A DNA stretch of 64,000 nt from Paucibacter sp. KCTC 42545. GTDB taxonomy: Bacteria; Pseudomonadota; Gammaproteobacteria; Burkholderiales; Burkholderiaceae_C. Below the pieces are notes generated by a model, which was given only the letters and a program-made list of their open reading frames with translations, made no database searches and was not told the origin of the DNA. The stretch covers positions 2,356,001 to 2,420,000 of the forward strand of contig NZ_CP013692.1 in the NCBI RefSeq assembly GCF_001477625.1. Reading direction: 5' to 3'. Within the stretch, counting starts at the first letter, position 1. Every line of letters starts with the position of its first letter. The position numbers and the translations under genes are program-made. Below, piece after piece: positions 1-8,815 of the stretch.

Positions 1-1732
1 TGGGCATGCCGTGCTTTTTGTAGGCATCGGACACATCGTCCCAGCTGACCGAATGCAACATATCCAGGTCGGTCACACCCACCCAGGCTACAGCGCAGCG
101 GAATAGCGCCGGATCGCGCACCAAACCCATCAAAGCCGCATAACCGCCATAGCTGCCGCCGGCGATGGCGATACGCTTGGGATCGGCAATGCCTTGCGCG
201 ATTGCCCAGGCAGCGGCGTCCGCCAAGTCAGTCTGCATGGCCTTGCCCCACTGGCGCCAGCCGGCTTGGTGATGCGCCGCGCCGAAGCCTTTGCTGCCCC
301 GGAACTGGGGCTGCAAGACCGCAAAGCCGCGCGCCGCCAGGAACTGCACTTCCGCATCCCAACGCCAGGCCGGGCCACGCACAAAAGGCCCGCCATGCAC
401 CAAGACCACCATGGGCAGATTCTTCGTGCCGGCAGCACCGGGCGGCAAGGTCAGCCAGGCCGGCAACTCCAGGCCATCACGCGCCTTGATGCGCACCATG
501 TCCATCTCGGCCATGGCCTTGGCATTGATGTCCGGTCGCTCGCCACCCAAGCGGCTGAACTTGCGGGTCTCGCGGTTGAACAAAAAGTACTGCGTCGGCT
601 GAATGTCGACAAAGGCTTCGATCAAGACCCAGGGCGCATCGCCCGTCCAGGGCACGCTGAGACGATTGACGGTGCGCGGCAAGACCTTGTCGATCTGTTT
701 TTGCAGGGTCTGCATATCCGTATCCAGCCACTGGGTGACCTCAGCATCGATGGTGAAACGCAGGCCCAGCACCTTGTCCCGGCGCGCAATCACCTCGGCA
801 TCCACATCGAACTGGGGCGATTGAGCCAGGGGCTCGGCCGACCACTCACCGGTGGCGGGGTCAAGCAGCCAGCAGGCTTGCTTGTCGCGGCCACGCTGGG
901 CGGTGACGAACAACTTGCCGTCGGCGCCGATTTGGCGCACGGCCAGCTCACCGCCTTCGGTGAAAGCATTGAACTCTGCCAAGACCTGCCACTGCCCCGT
1001 CGCGGGGTTGCGCCAGCGCAAGGCGCCCTTCTCTGCCTCCAGCGTCTGAGCGACGCGTAACTCGCCCTGCGGGTCGGCCCACCATCCGACCGAGTGCAGC
1101 GGCCCGTCTACCTCAACGCTGCGCCCCGTGCGGGTATTCAGGCGCAGCAGCTTGATATAGCCCACGCTCTTGCTGTCATAGCTCTCGGGCCGGACCACCA
1201 AGACCTCATCACCCACACGCTGGGCGGAGCCATTGAGCAAAAAGGTGTTCCAGGGCTGCAGCGACAGCGAGTCACTGCCATTGCGCGCCCACACACGCTG
1301 GCGCTCCACCAGCTGCTTGAACTCAGAGCCATCGTGCTGCACCGCAAACAAGCCCGGCGCCGCATCGATCTTGCCCTGCGGGGTTTCGCGGTCGTTCAAG
1401 TCAAACGCCAAGCGCTCGTTATTGACCCAGACGAAATTGCCCACATCGGCGGCGTCTGAGCTGTAAACCACCTTGGGCGTCATGCTCTCCAGCGTCAGCA
1501 CCGTGAGCATCATGCGGCCGGCCGGCCCCATGCTGCGCATGGCCAAGCGCCGGCCGTCGGGCGAGAGGCTGGCCGCATCCATCTGCGCCGCGCGGAAGAA
1601 TTTATCTGCGCTCGGCCTGAGGGGCGAAGCAGTGGCTTCAGCCGACGTTTGCGCCTGCGCCCAAGGCCATGCGGCAGCGAGCGAGGCGGCCAAGAGCGTG
1701 CGGCGCTTCAATGTTGTGAGCGAGAGAGTCAT
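1..1732 (-). CDS. S9 family prolyl oligopeptidase (C-terminus beyond window)
   Basis: A serine peptidase of the prolyl oligopeptidase/acylaminoacyl peptidase family that cleaves short peptides. Translation from the ATG at 1732 gives about 577 residues before the window edge. The N-terminus is signal-like (basic, then LLAASLAAAWPWAQAQ), so the enzyme is probably exported. A beta-propeller-like region follows, then the alpha/beta-hydrolase domain with the oxyanion segment VLVHGGPFVRGP and the nucleophile elbow GGSYGGYA near 120-170. The catalytic Asp and His must lie beyond position 1, so the gene is truncated only by the window. It sits downstream of the TonB receptor on the same strand, but a strong terminator lies between them, so it is probably transcribed separately. 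Confidence 0.9.
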   Translation of the reverse strand, partial: MTLSLTTLKRRTLLAASLAAAWPWAQAQTSAEATASPLRPSADKFFRAAQMDAASLSPDGRRLAMRSMGPAGRMMLTVLTLESMTPKVVYSSDAADVGNFVWVNNERLAFDLNDRETPQGKIDAAPGLFAVQHDGSEFKQLVERQRVWARNGSDSLSLQPWNTFLLNGSAQRVGDEVLVVRPESYDSKSVGYIKLLRLNTRTGRSVEVDGPLHSVGWWADPQGELRVAQTLEAEKGALRWRNPATGQWQVLAEFNAFTEGGELAVRQIGADGKLFVTAQRGRDKQACWLLDPATGEWSAEPLAQSPQFDVDAEVIARRDKVLGLRFTIDAEVTQWLDTDMQTLQKQIDKVLPRTVNRLSVPWTGDAPWVLIEAFVDIQPTQYFLFNRETRKFSRLGGERPDINAKAMAEMDMVRIKARDGLELPAWLTLPPGAAGTKNLPMVVLVHGGPFVRGPAWRWDAEVQFLAARGFAVLQPQFRGSKGFGAAHHQAGWRQWGKAMQTDLADAAAWAIAQGIADPKRIAIAGGSYGGYAALMGLVRDPALFRCAVAWVGVTDLDMLHSVSWDDVSDAYKKHGMP

Positions 1733-1778
1733 GTGAGATTCGCCTGTGAGGCTCGACAAAGGGGAGGAAGGAAGGCAC

Positions 1779-1820
1779 AAAGAAAAAACCCCTGCGGGCT
1801 GGAGCAGCCGGCAGGGGTTT
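1779..1820 (-). terminator. Rho-independent terminator of the TonB receptor gene
   Basis: Arms AAACCCCTGC (1786-1795) and GCAGGGGTTT (1811-1820) pair perfectly, with an inner GGCT/AGCC extension. Read on the minus strand the stem is followed by a T-rich run (TTTTTTCTTT). It starts 15 bases after the receptor stop codon. Confidence 0.9.
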
Positions 1821-1834
1821 CGAACTTGCGGAAC

Positions 1835-4615
1835 TTAGAACTTGTAGCTGGCGCCCAGCATCACGGAGCGGCCCCACTTCAGGTATTCCAACGGACGATC
1901 CTTGGTGCCGGCGTAGGTCTGGTACGCCGTGTCGCCCAGATTATTCACTTGCAATTGCAAGCCCAAGCCCTTCATCGCGCCGGTATTGAAGCTGTAGCCG
2001 ATTTGCGCGTCGACGATGCTTTCACCCACCACATAGCGCAGGGTGCGGTTGCCGTTGAAGTTGCCGATTTCACCGATGAAGTCGGAACGCTTGCGCTGGC
2101 TGATGCGGAACTCGAAGCCGTCGGCCTCGTAGTAGGCCGTCAGGTTGTAGACCTGCTTGGACAGGCCCGGCAGGGTGATGTTGCCCGAACCCACGCTGCT
2201 GGCGCTATCCGGATCCTTGATCGCGATATTGCTGTCGGTGAAGCTGGCGCTGGCCACGATGCCAAAGCCCTTCAGCACTGGGCTGACCATTTGCAGAGGC
2301 AGCGAGGCTGACAGCTCGATACCTTGCAGACGGCCACCATTGCCGTTGTAAGGCGCGGTGTAGTCACCCTTGCTGGCGATGGTGGTGCCCGGAATCGGCT
2401 TGGCATCGGCGATATAGGCCGAGAAGTCGTAGTTCGGGTTGGTCTGGGTGTAGATATAGCTCTGCAGGTCTTTGTAGAAATAAGCGGCAGCCACATAAGC
2501 CTTGGTGCCGAAGTACTTCTCGTAAGACATGTCGAAAGCCACCGCACGCCAGGGGTCCAGGCGCGAGTTACCACCGCTGGCACCGGGCTTGCGCACACCG
2601 TTGACATCGGGGTTGTCGCCCACGCCGAACTCCAGGGCCGAGCGCAGCTGATCGACACGCGGACGTGCCACCTGCTTGGCCAGGGCCATGCGCACGGTCT
2701 GATCATCACTCAGGCCAAACACCAAGTTCATGCTGGGCAGCGCATCGGTGTAGGTCTTGCCATCAGTCACCGGCTTGGGGTTGGCGCCATCGGTCAAGCG
2801 AATGGCGGTGGAAGATTGGTCAGTGTGCTGAACTTGCACGCCCACATTGCCGCGCACCGAGATGCCGCCCCAGTTGGTGTCGATGTCACCCTTCAGGTAG
2901 CCGGTGGTGATCTTCTCGTTGACGTCCCAGGCCTTGGCCACCAGATAGGGGAAGGCGGTAGCGCTGGGCTTGAACGTCATGTATTTATCAACCGCGCCAG
3001 GCACATTCCAAGCAGGGATGTTGCCAACGCCGGCAAAGCCGAGGTCAACCTGACCGTACTGGAACTCGGAGCCGACGGCGGTTTCGCCTTGCGCGCCGAG
3101 ATTGATATTGCCTTCAGGCTGGCGCTTTTTCTTGGAACGGTCGGCGTAGTTCAGGCCGAATTGCACTTCGGACAAGAAGGAGCTGGCGAAGGCCGGTGCC
3201 GGCAGGCTGCCACCGAACTTCAGGCTCTTGAGCTCGTCTTCCACGCTGGGCGTCTTGCCGTAGCCGGAGCCGTAAATCGTGCCGCGCAGCAGCAGCTTGC
3301 TCGGATCCGAATAGCTCAGGCTGGGGTTCAGGGTGGAGAAGCCACCGCTCACCACATTGAGCTTGAGGGTGTCCAGCGGTGCCGTTGTCGCATTGCTCGG
3401 CGGCAGTTGCAAATTGTTTTCGAGATTCAGCTCTTCACGCGTGGCCTTGGAGTAGCTGGCATCGGCCAGCCAGTTCACGCCAGCGGCCTTGAACTTATTG
3501 TTCCAGCCCAGCGCGTTGATCTTGTCCTCGCGCTTGTTGTACATGCCGCGCACCAGCGGGTAGAGGCCGCTGATCGTGCCGCCGCCGAAAGTGCCGTTGG
3601 CATTGATGATCGGCGAAGTCACGTTCAGGCCCGGCGTAAAGCCGCCGTTGTAGCCGCTCAGGTTGACTTCGAATTGGTTGGCCGTGTCTTCTTGCTTGGC
3701 CTGGGTGTGATACAGATCAATCACACTGCTCCAGTCGGCCGAAGGGCGGAACTCGATCGTGGCCATCAAGCCATCACGCTTGGTCACGCCGGTGCGGCGC
3801 AGGGCCTTGATACCGTCCGAGTAATAGGTGCCGTCGGCCACGCCAGGACGCCAGCCGGTCTTGATCTGCTGCCAGGGCTCGTACAGGCCGACCTGGTTTT
3901 CCTGCACCGGGGTCTCAAGGTGGGCATAGCCCAGCACGACGCCGATGGTGCGGTTGGCAAACTGGTCGATATAGCTGGCGCTCAAACGATTGCCGCGGTC
4001 CGAGGAATTCGCCGCCTTGCCCAGGGAGTTCTGCGACACGCGGGCGCCGATGGAAACCACGCGGCTGCCGAAGTTCAGCGGGCGAACGGTTTGCATGTCC
4101 AGCGTGCCGGACAAGCCTTGGCCGATCAAGCCTGCGTCGGGCGTCTTGTAAACGGTCACGCCGCTCAGCAGCTCGGACGGAAACTGGTCGAACTCGACGC
4201 TGCGGTTGTCACCGGTGCTGACCATCTCGCGGCCGTTCAGCAAGCTGGTGGCGAAGTCGGGCGACAAGCCGCGCACGCTGATCACTTGGGCGCGACCCGC
4301 CGCGCGCTGGGCCGACAGGCCTGGCAAACGGGCGATGGACTCAGCGATGCTGTTGTCGGGCAACTTGCCGATGTCTTCGGCGGAAACGGCTTCGACGATG
4401 GAGTCGGAGTTCTTCTTCACCGAGATGGCCGCTTCGATACCCTTGCGGATGCCGGTGACGGTGACGGTTTCCAGCTTTTCGGAGCTGGCGGCTTGCTGGG
4501 CAAATGCGCCCGCGGCCATCATCAAGACGGCGCAGCCAATGGCGACTTGCTTGACTTGGAAGGTTTCGCGCTGCTGGGCCTTGGCCTGCATTCGCTTCTC
4601 TGTGGAAGTATTCAT
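1835..4615 (-). CDS. TonB-dependent receptor (Caulobacter/Xanthomonas-type)
   Basis: An outer-membrane active transporter of 926 residues that takes up large substrates using the TonB-ExbB-ExbD system. The ATG at 4615 is chosen over an upstream ATG at 4651 because GAGGAG lies 9 bases before it and the signal peptide (QVAIGCAVLMMAAGAFAQ) then falls near the N-terminus. A TonB-box-like ETVTVTGIR follows, then the plug with IGKLPDNSIAESIARLPG, typical of the receptor class often tied to oligosaccharide uptake. The barrel ends in an aromatic-terminal strand (SVMLGASYKF). The neighbours are two glucokinases and a HexR-fused regulator, and a HexR-like box lies upstream. A glucose-yielding glycan is therefore a reasonable but unproven substrate. 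Confidence 0.93.
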   Translation of the reverse strand: MNTSTEKRMQAKAQQRETFQVKQVAIGCAVLMMAAGAFAQQAASSEKLETVTVTGIRKGIEAAISVKKNSDSIVEAVSAEDIGKLPDNSIAESIARLPGLSAQRAAGRAQVISVRGLSPDFATSLLNGREMVSTGDNRSVEFDQFPSELLSGVTVYKTPDAGLIGQGLSGTLDMQTVRPLNFGSRVVSIGARVSQNSLGKAANSSDRGNRLSASYIDQFANRTIGVVLGYAHLETPVQENQVGLYEPWQQIKTGWRPGVADGTYYSDGIKALRRTGVTKRDGLMATIEFRPSADWSSVIDLYHTQAKQEDTANQFEVNLSGYNGGFTPGLNVTSPIINANGTFGGGTISGLYPLVRGMYNKREDKINALGWNNKFKAAGVNWLADASYSKATREELNLENNLQLPPSNATTAPLDTLKLNVVSGGFSTLNPSLSYSDPSKLLLRGTIYGSGYGKTPSVEDELKSLKFGGSLPAPAFASSFLSEVQFGLNYADRSKKKRQPEGNINLGAQGETAVGSEFQYGQVDLGFAGVGNIPAWNVPGAVDKYMTFKPSATAFPYLVAKAWDVNEKITTGYLKGDIDTNWGGISVRGNVGVQVQHTDQSSTAIRLTDGANPKPVTDGKTYTDALPSMNLVFGLSDDQTVRMALAKQVARPRVDQLRSALEFGVGDNPDVNGVRKPGASGGNSRLDPWRAVAFDMSYEKYFGTKAYVAAAYFYKDLQSYIYTQTNPNYDFSAYIADAKPIPGTTIASKGDYTAPYNGNGGRLQGIELSASLPLQMVSPVLKGFGIVASASFTDSNIAIKDPDSASSVGSGNITLPGLSKQVYNLTAYYEADGFEFRISQRKRSDFIGEIGNFNGNRTLRYVVGESIVDAQIGYSFNTGAMKGLGLQLQVNNLGDTAYQTYAGTKDRPLEYLKWGRSVMLGASYKF

Positions 4616-4811
4616 GTTCAATGTCTCCTCAAGCTCTCTCTGGAACAACAAGGTGGCCCACGCAAGCAGCCACTACCGGTCGCTAGGGGGTTGAGAACTC
4701 AATGTCTCAAGCGCATTTGTACCAAAACTAGATATTCTTCGTGCAAACGTAAACCCTAGACGTTGCATTACTACGACCAAATTTCGTCATAGTTCACTCG
4801 TTTTATCAGGG

Positions 4812-4840
4812 TTAATACGTAGAATTTGCGCATTTTTCAA
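4812..4840 (-). promoter_or_regulatory. Candidate sigma-70 promoter for the TonB receptor
   Basis: On the minus strand, TTGAAA (4840-4835), a 17-base spacer and TATTAA (4817-4812) give a good sigma-70 match in an AT-rich stretch. The 5' leader would be about 190 bases. No other element in this gap fits as well. Confidence 0.5.
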
Positions 4841-4880
4841 GCAATAAAACCACTTCAAGACCAATTTCAGCCAAAAGCTA

Positions 4881-4895
4881 TGTACTTCAACTACA
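4881..4895. promoter_or_regulatory. HexR-like operator upstream of the TonB receptor
   Basis: TGTACTTCAACTACA matches 13 of 15 positions of the TGTARTWWWAYTACA consensus recalled for gammaproteobacterial HexR. It lies about 40 bases upstream of the candidate -35 element. The box also forms the left part of a larger nested palindrome (4881-4917). Related boxes occur at 6420 and 6620, by the gene encoding a HexR-type regulator. Confidence 0.5.
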
Positions 4896-4952
4896 GTCAA
4901 ATTTGACATGAAGTACAAGGCAAAGCCAAGCCTCCCAGCCCCACAAAAAGAC

Positions 4953-4986
4953 AAAGCCGCCGAACCTTGGGGAGTTCGGCGGCTTT
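4953..4986 (-). terminator. Terminator of the stand-alone glucokinase gene
   Basis: Perfect 13-bp arms AAAGCCGCCGAAC (4953-4965) and GTTCGGCGGCTTT (4974-4986) enclose an 8-base loop. On the minus strand the stem is followed by TTTGTCTTTTTG. It lies about 125 bases beyond the glucokinase stop. The stretch between (4987-5111) is a GGCGGC-rich low-complexity sequence with no gene. Confidence 0.85.
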
Positions 4987-5111
4987 GATGGATTTAACGG
5001 CTTGGGCGGCTTTGGCAGCCTAGGCGGCTACGGCTGCCTCAGCAGGTTTAACAACACGAGCCGCACGCGGATCAACTTCCGGCAGCCCGAACTAGTCATT
5101 CACTCAATCAC

Positions 5112-6182
5112 TCAGTCACCCAGCTGCTCAATCGCCGCCGCAGCGCCGGTCAGTGCCGCCAGGGTATCGGTGATCAAGGCTGTCGGGATCGCAGCCAGAT
5201 AAGTCTGGAAACGCCCCTTGGCCTCAAAGCGCTCACGAAAGCGCGAGGCAAAAAATCGCTCACCCAGGCGCGGCACGATGCCGCCGCCGATATAGACGCC
5301 GCCACGCGCCCCCAGGATCAGCGCCACATTACCGGCAAAGCTGCCGAGCAAGGCGCAAAAGCTGTCCAGCGTTTGTGCGCACAGGGGATCCTCGCCAGAC
5401 AAGCCGCGCGCCACAATCTGCTCCGAACTCAAGGCCAGCGGCACGTGGGCCTGTTCGCCTTGCTTGCCTTGCGCACCCTGCACACTCATCACAGCCACCA
5501 CTGCCGCATGAAGCACCGGCAAGCCGATGCCCGACAACAAGCGTTCGGCCGACACATGCGCATACTGCGTGCGCACATGCGCCAGCAAGGCGCTTTCAAA
5601 GTCATCCGCAGCCGACAAACTGGCATGCCCACCTTCGCAAGGCAAAGCAATCCAGCCCTGGGGCGTCGGCGTCACTCCGGCCACGCCCAGGCCGGTGCCC
5701 GGGCCGATCACCGCCATGGTCGCGGCAGCCGAGGCCGGCAAATAAGGCTGAACCGCATCACCCGCCACCCACGCACGCAACTGCCCATCACCCAAGTGCG
5801 GCAAGGACAAGGCCAGGGCCTCAAAGTCGTTCAAGACCAGCAAGGGCGACACACGCAAATCCTGCTGCACCTGGCGCCGCGAGAAACTCCAGTGGCTATT
5901 GGTCAGCTCCACCTGATCGCCAGCGACGGCCGTGGCCACCGCAAAAGCCGCCGAACTCGGGCGCAGTGACGCATCGCCAAGCTGCTGCCGCAGGCCATGC
6001 AGATAGGCATTCGCCGCTGCCACCGGGCCACTATGCTCGCGCACCGGCAAGACCGTGACATGGCTGACTGGCGCATGCCGCGCCGCAAGCCAGCCGAAGC
6101 GCGCATTGGTGCCGCCGATATCGGCCACCAAGCAGGGGTAGAGGGCGCCGCTCACCAAGCCAAGCTCCCGCCACGCACCCAC
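5112..6182 (-). CDS. glk: Glucokinase (stand-alone copy)
   Basis: Cytoplasmic ATP-dependent glucokinase (glucose to glucose 6-phosphate). The N-terminal phosphate-binding motif is LVADIGGTNARFGW, followed by VLNDFEALA and the glycine-rich GPGTGLGVAG and GGVYIGGGI segments typical of bacterial Glk. The open frame begins at a GTG at 6182 (356 residues). A GTG at 6155, preceded by GGGAG, would start the protein as MSGALYPCLVADIGG, closer to the family's usual short N-terminus, so 6155 may be the true start. It is a paralogue of the glucokinase half of the fusion encoded divergently at 6810-8780. HexR-like boxes lie in the shared upstream region. Its substrate could also be another hexose. Confidence 0.9.
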   Translation of the reverse strand: MGAWRELGLVSGALYPCLVADIGGTNARFGWLAARHAPVSHVTVLPVREHSGPVAAANAYLHGLRQQLGDASLRPSSAAFAVATAVAGDQVELTNSHWSFSRRQVQQDLRVSPLLVLNDFEALALSLPHLGDGQLRAWVAGDAVQPYLPASAAATMAVIGPGTGLGVAGVTPTPQGWIALPCEGGHASLSAADDFESALLAHVRTQYAHVSAERLLSGIGLPVLHAAVVAVMSVQGAQGKQGEQAHVPLALSSEQIVARGLSGEDPLCAQTLDSFCALLGSFAGNVALILGARGGVYIGGGIVPRLGERFFASRFRERFEAKGRFQTYLAAIPTALITDTLAALTGAAAAIEQLGD

Positions 6183-6419
6183 CCACCACCACCCCGCGGC
6201 AGCTGAGGCAGTGATTCAAACAATAGTCGTTGTAGGGCTTGCACGTTCTTTTCTTATCTTTTCCAAAGTTCCCAGGGCTCGGTCGCTAGGCGCAAGACCG
6301 GATGGCAGGCCAGCCACCAAGATCAGCCTTAAATCAAGCGACAGCGAGTAGCCAGCCAGCAAGCACCAGTTCGCTCGCCACACCTTCCGCGGGCGCCTAG
6401 GGCCGCAACAGGGCCAGAA

Positions 6420-6434
6420 GGTAGCAAAACTACA
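6420..6434. promoter_or_regulatory. HexR-like operator (middle of divergent region)
   Basis: GGTAGCAAAACTACA matches 13 of 15 positions of the HexR-type consensus and shares the CTACA half-site with the other two boxes. It is 238 bases from the start of the leftward glucokinase gene, so it could serve that gene. Confidence 0.4.
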
Positions 6435-6619
6435 CGCTCAACGCAATAGATAGTTCCCAAGGTCTTGCGCCAATATGGCCGGCCGATATCAGGCCTGAAC
6501 TGCCCACTGGCGGGCAATTTCTCTGAAACAGTGACAAAACTTGAGGAGGTGGGCGCTCGGATCGGCGTAAAAAAGGGTCGCCAGCGGCCAACGAAGCGCC
6601 CCAGATCGCCAAGTACAAC

Positions 6620-6634
6620 TGTAGTCAAGCTACA
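6620..6634. promoter_or_regulatory. HexR-like operator upstream of glk-hexR
   Basis: TGTAGTCAAGCTACA is a near-perfect palindrome with TGTAG and CTACA half-sites. It matches 13 of 15 positions of the HexR-type consensus. It lies about 175 bases before the start of the gene encoding a protein with a HexR domain, a layout expected for autoregulation. Confidence 0.55.
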
Positions 6635-6809
6635 TCATTTACATGCCTAGACGCACTTGCGGGCAATGCTCAGGTCGTGGCAAGCTTGGCTACAGGCTCG
6701 GCTAGGCGGGAGGGCCGCCACAAGCGCGCCGCATAATGCAGCGCCAAACGCTCAAGCTTGCCCGGGCTTGCTCTCTTTTTCCACCTCGCGCCCATTGCCA
6801 GACACAGAC

Positions 6810-8780
6810 ATGTCGCTCAAGTCAAACTTTGACAGCCCACGCTTGATTGCCGATATCGGCGGCACCTATGCGCGCTTCGCGGTGGAGCTAGCCCCGGGCA
6901 ATTTCAGCCAGATCGCTTCCTTGCGTTGCGCCGACTTTGCCGACTTCTATGCGGCGGTCAGCACTTATCTGAATGGCTTGACACCCGTGGGCGCGGCTGG
7001 CTCGACGGGAGTAAATGCCAGCCATAGCCAGCACGGCATCCTGCATGCAGCCATCGCCATCGCCTACCCGGTTGAAGGCGATCAGGTGCGCATGACCAAT
7101 TACCACTGGCAGTTCTCCATCGAGGAAATGCGCCAGCGCCTAGGCCTGGAAACCCTGGTGGTGGTGAATGACTTCACTGCCCTGGCCATGGCCCTGCCCA
7201 AGCTGGGCCCGGCCGATGTGCGCCAGATCGGCGGCGGCGAGGCCCGCATGCCCAGCGTGATCGGCCTGCTGGGCTCGGGCTCGGGCCTGGGTGTGTCGGG
7301 CCTGATCCCGGCGGCAGAAGGCTGGATCGCCCTGGGCACCGAAGGCGGCCACACCAATTTCGCCCCACGTGACGAGCGTGAAATCGCCATCCTGCGCCAC
7401 GCTTGGCGGCAGTTCGAGCATGTCTCTTTTGAGCGCTTGCTGTCGGGCCCCGGCATCGAGTTGATTTACCGCGCCCTGGCCGAGCATGGCGGCGTGGCGG
7501 CAGAAGATTTGCAAGCCCCCGAAATCACCCAACGTGCCCTGGACCACCAAGACCCGCTGTGCGCTGAAACCCTGGATGTGTTTTGCGCCCTGCTGGGCAC
7601 GGCCGCCTCCAACCTTGCAGTAACCTTGGGCGCGCTGGGCGGCGTCTATATCGGCGGCGGCATCGTGCCGCGCTTGGGCGAGTATTTCGACAAGTCCCTA
7701 TTCCGCGCCCGCTTCGAGGACAAAGGCCGCTTCCACGACTATGTGGCCGCCATCCCCACCTTTGTGATCACGGCGGAGCACGCCACCTTCAAGGGAGCCT
7801 CGGCGATTCTGCAAGCGCAGCTGAAGACCCTGGAGGCCACGCCGGGCTCGGCGATTCTGGGCCAGATCCGGCGCGCCTGCGCCGAGTTGTCACCGGCCGA
7901 ATTGCGGGTGGCCGAGCATGTGCTGGCCCATCCGCGCGATGTGCTGGGCGCGCCGATTGTGGAGATCGCCCGCGCGGCAGAAGTCAGCCAACCCACGGTG
8001 ATCCGCTTTTGCCGCTCGCTCGGTTGCGAAGGCTTGTCGGACTTCAAGCTGCGCCTGGCCTCGGGGCTGACCGGCACCGTGCCTGTCACCCACACCCAGG
8101 TCAATCTGGATGACTCGATGGTGGAGCTGGGCGCCAAGGTGCTGGGCAATACCGCCTCGGCGATTTTGCAAGTGCGCAGCCAACTCAACCGCGAGATGAT
8201 CGACCGCGCCATCGACCTGCTGCTGGGCGCTGGCCATATCGAGTTCTATGCCGTCGGCCATTACGGCGTGGTGGCACAGGACGCGCAGTTCAAGTTCCTG
8301 CGCTTTGGCATGTCCAGCGCGGCCTACACCGACACCCGCTTGCAAGCCCTGGCGGTCAATGTGCTCAAACCGCGCGATGTGGTGGTCATCATCAGCAACG
8401 GCGGGCGCCTGCAGGAGTTGCTGGAAGTGGCCGACAAAGCGCATGAGCGCGGGGCCTATGTGGTGGCCATCACCGCCAGCCAGTCCCCACTGGCACGCAA
8501 GGCGGATGCGGCCTTGATCGTGGATCATGTCGAAGACGTGGCCACCCATCTGCCCATGATCAGCCGAATCTTGCACCTGCTGGTGATCGACATCCTGGCC
8601 GTCGGTGTGGCCATGCGCCGCAACCCCGAGGGCGTGGAAATGCTCTCGCGCCTGGCGCAGGATGCGCTGGACGAGAAAGACTCGGCACGACCCGCCGGCC
8701 AGAGCCCACGCGCCCAGCGCACCGCGCCGGGCGTCACCCTGGCCTCACCGCTGGCCAAGCTGACTTCGCACAGCCGCTGA
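6810..8780 (+). CDS. Bifunctional glucokinase / HexR-RpiR family regulator
   Basis: A 656-residue fusion. Residues about 1-335 are glucokinase, with LIADIGGTYARF near residue 12 and GGVYIGGGIVPRLG further on. Residues about 348-425 are an RpiR-type helix-turn-helix (AAEVSQPTVIRFCRSLGC). Residues about 456-597 are a SIS sugar-phosphate-binding domain. HexR proteins sense the Entner-Doudoroff intermediate KDPG and regulate glucose genes. Glucokinase-HexR fusions are known from Burkholderia and relatives. The ATG at 6810 is chosen because it places the phosphate-binding loop near the N-terminus; no clear Shine-Dalgarno sequence is seen. Fusing the kinase to its regulator suggests coupling of glucose entry with transcription (inference). 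Confidence 0.93.
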   Translation: MSLKSNFDSPRLIADIGGTYARFAVELAPGNFSQIASLRCADFADFYAAVSTYLNGLTPVGAAGSTGVNASHSQHGILHAAIAIAYPVEGDQVRMTNYHWQFSIEEMRQRLGLETLVVVNDFTALAMALPKLGPADVRQIGGGEARMPSVIGLLGSGSGLGVSGLIPAAEGWIALGTEGGHTNFAPRDEREIAILRHAWRQFEHVSFERLLSGPGIELIYRALAEHGGVAAEDLQAPEITQRALDHQDPLCAETLDVFCALLGTAASNLAVTLGALGGVYIGGGIVPRLGEYFDKSLFRARFEDKGRFHDYVAAIPTFVITAEHATFKGASAILQAQLKTLEATPGSAILGQIRRACAELSPAELRVAEHVLAHPRDVLGAPIVEIARAAEVSQPTVIRFCRSLGCEGLSDFKLRLASGLTGTVPVTHTQVNLDDSMVELGAKVLGNTASAILQVRSQLNREMIDRAIDLLLGAGHIEFYAVGHYGVVAQDAQFKFLRFGMSSAAYTDTRLQALAVNVLKPRDVVVIISNGGRLQELLEVADKAHERGAYVVAITASQSPLARKADAALIVDHVEDVATHLPMISRILHLLVIDILAVGVAMRRNPEGVEMLSRLAQDALDEKDSARPAGQSPRAQRTAPGVTLASPLAKLTSHSR

Positions 8781-8815
8781 TCAGGTCATTCACCTGATTC
8801 AGCTGATCCAGCGGA

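Larger units (their letters stand above)
6183..6809. other. Divergent regulatory region between the two glucokinases
   Basis: A 627-base gap without a credible gene. Small frames on both strands show no family resemblance and overlap the operator-like boxes. It carries two HexR-like boxes (6420-6434 and 6620-6634). The open frame of the downstream fusion can be extended back to 6657, but those 51 residues look non-native. Confidence 0.6.

Noticed and set aside
2324..4759. An 811-codon open frame opposite the TonB receptor
   Set aside because: It is antisense to a clear receptor gene, has no family motifs, and is a by-product of high GC content.
6329..6628. A 99-codon leftward frame in the glucokinase divergent region
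   Set aside because: No family resemblance, overlaps operator-like boxes, and lacks a ribosome-binding site.
8781..8815. A terminator between the convergent glk-hexR and phnX genes
   Set aside because: The inverted repeat is about six base pairs and has no T-run.
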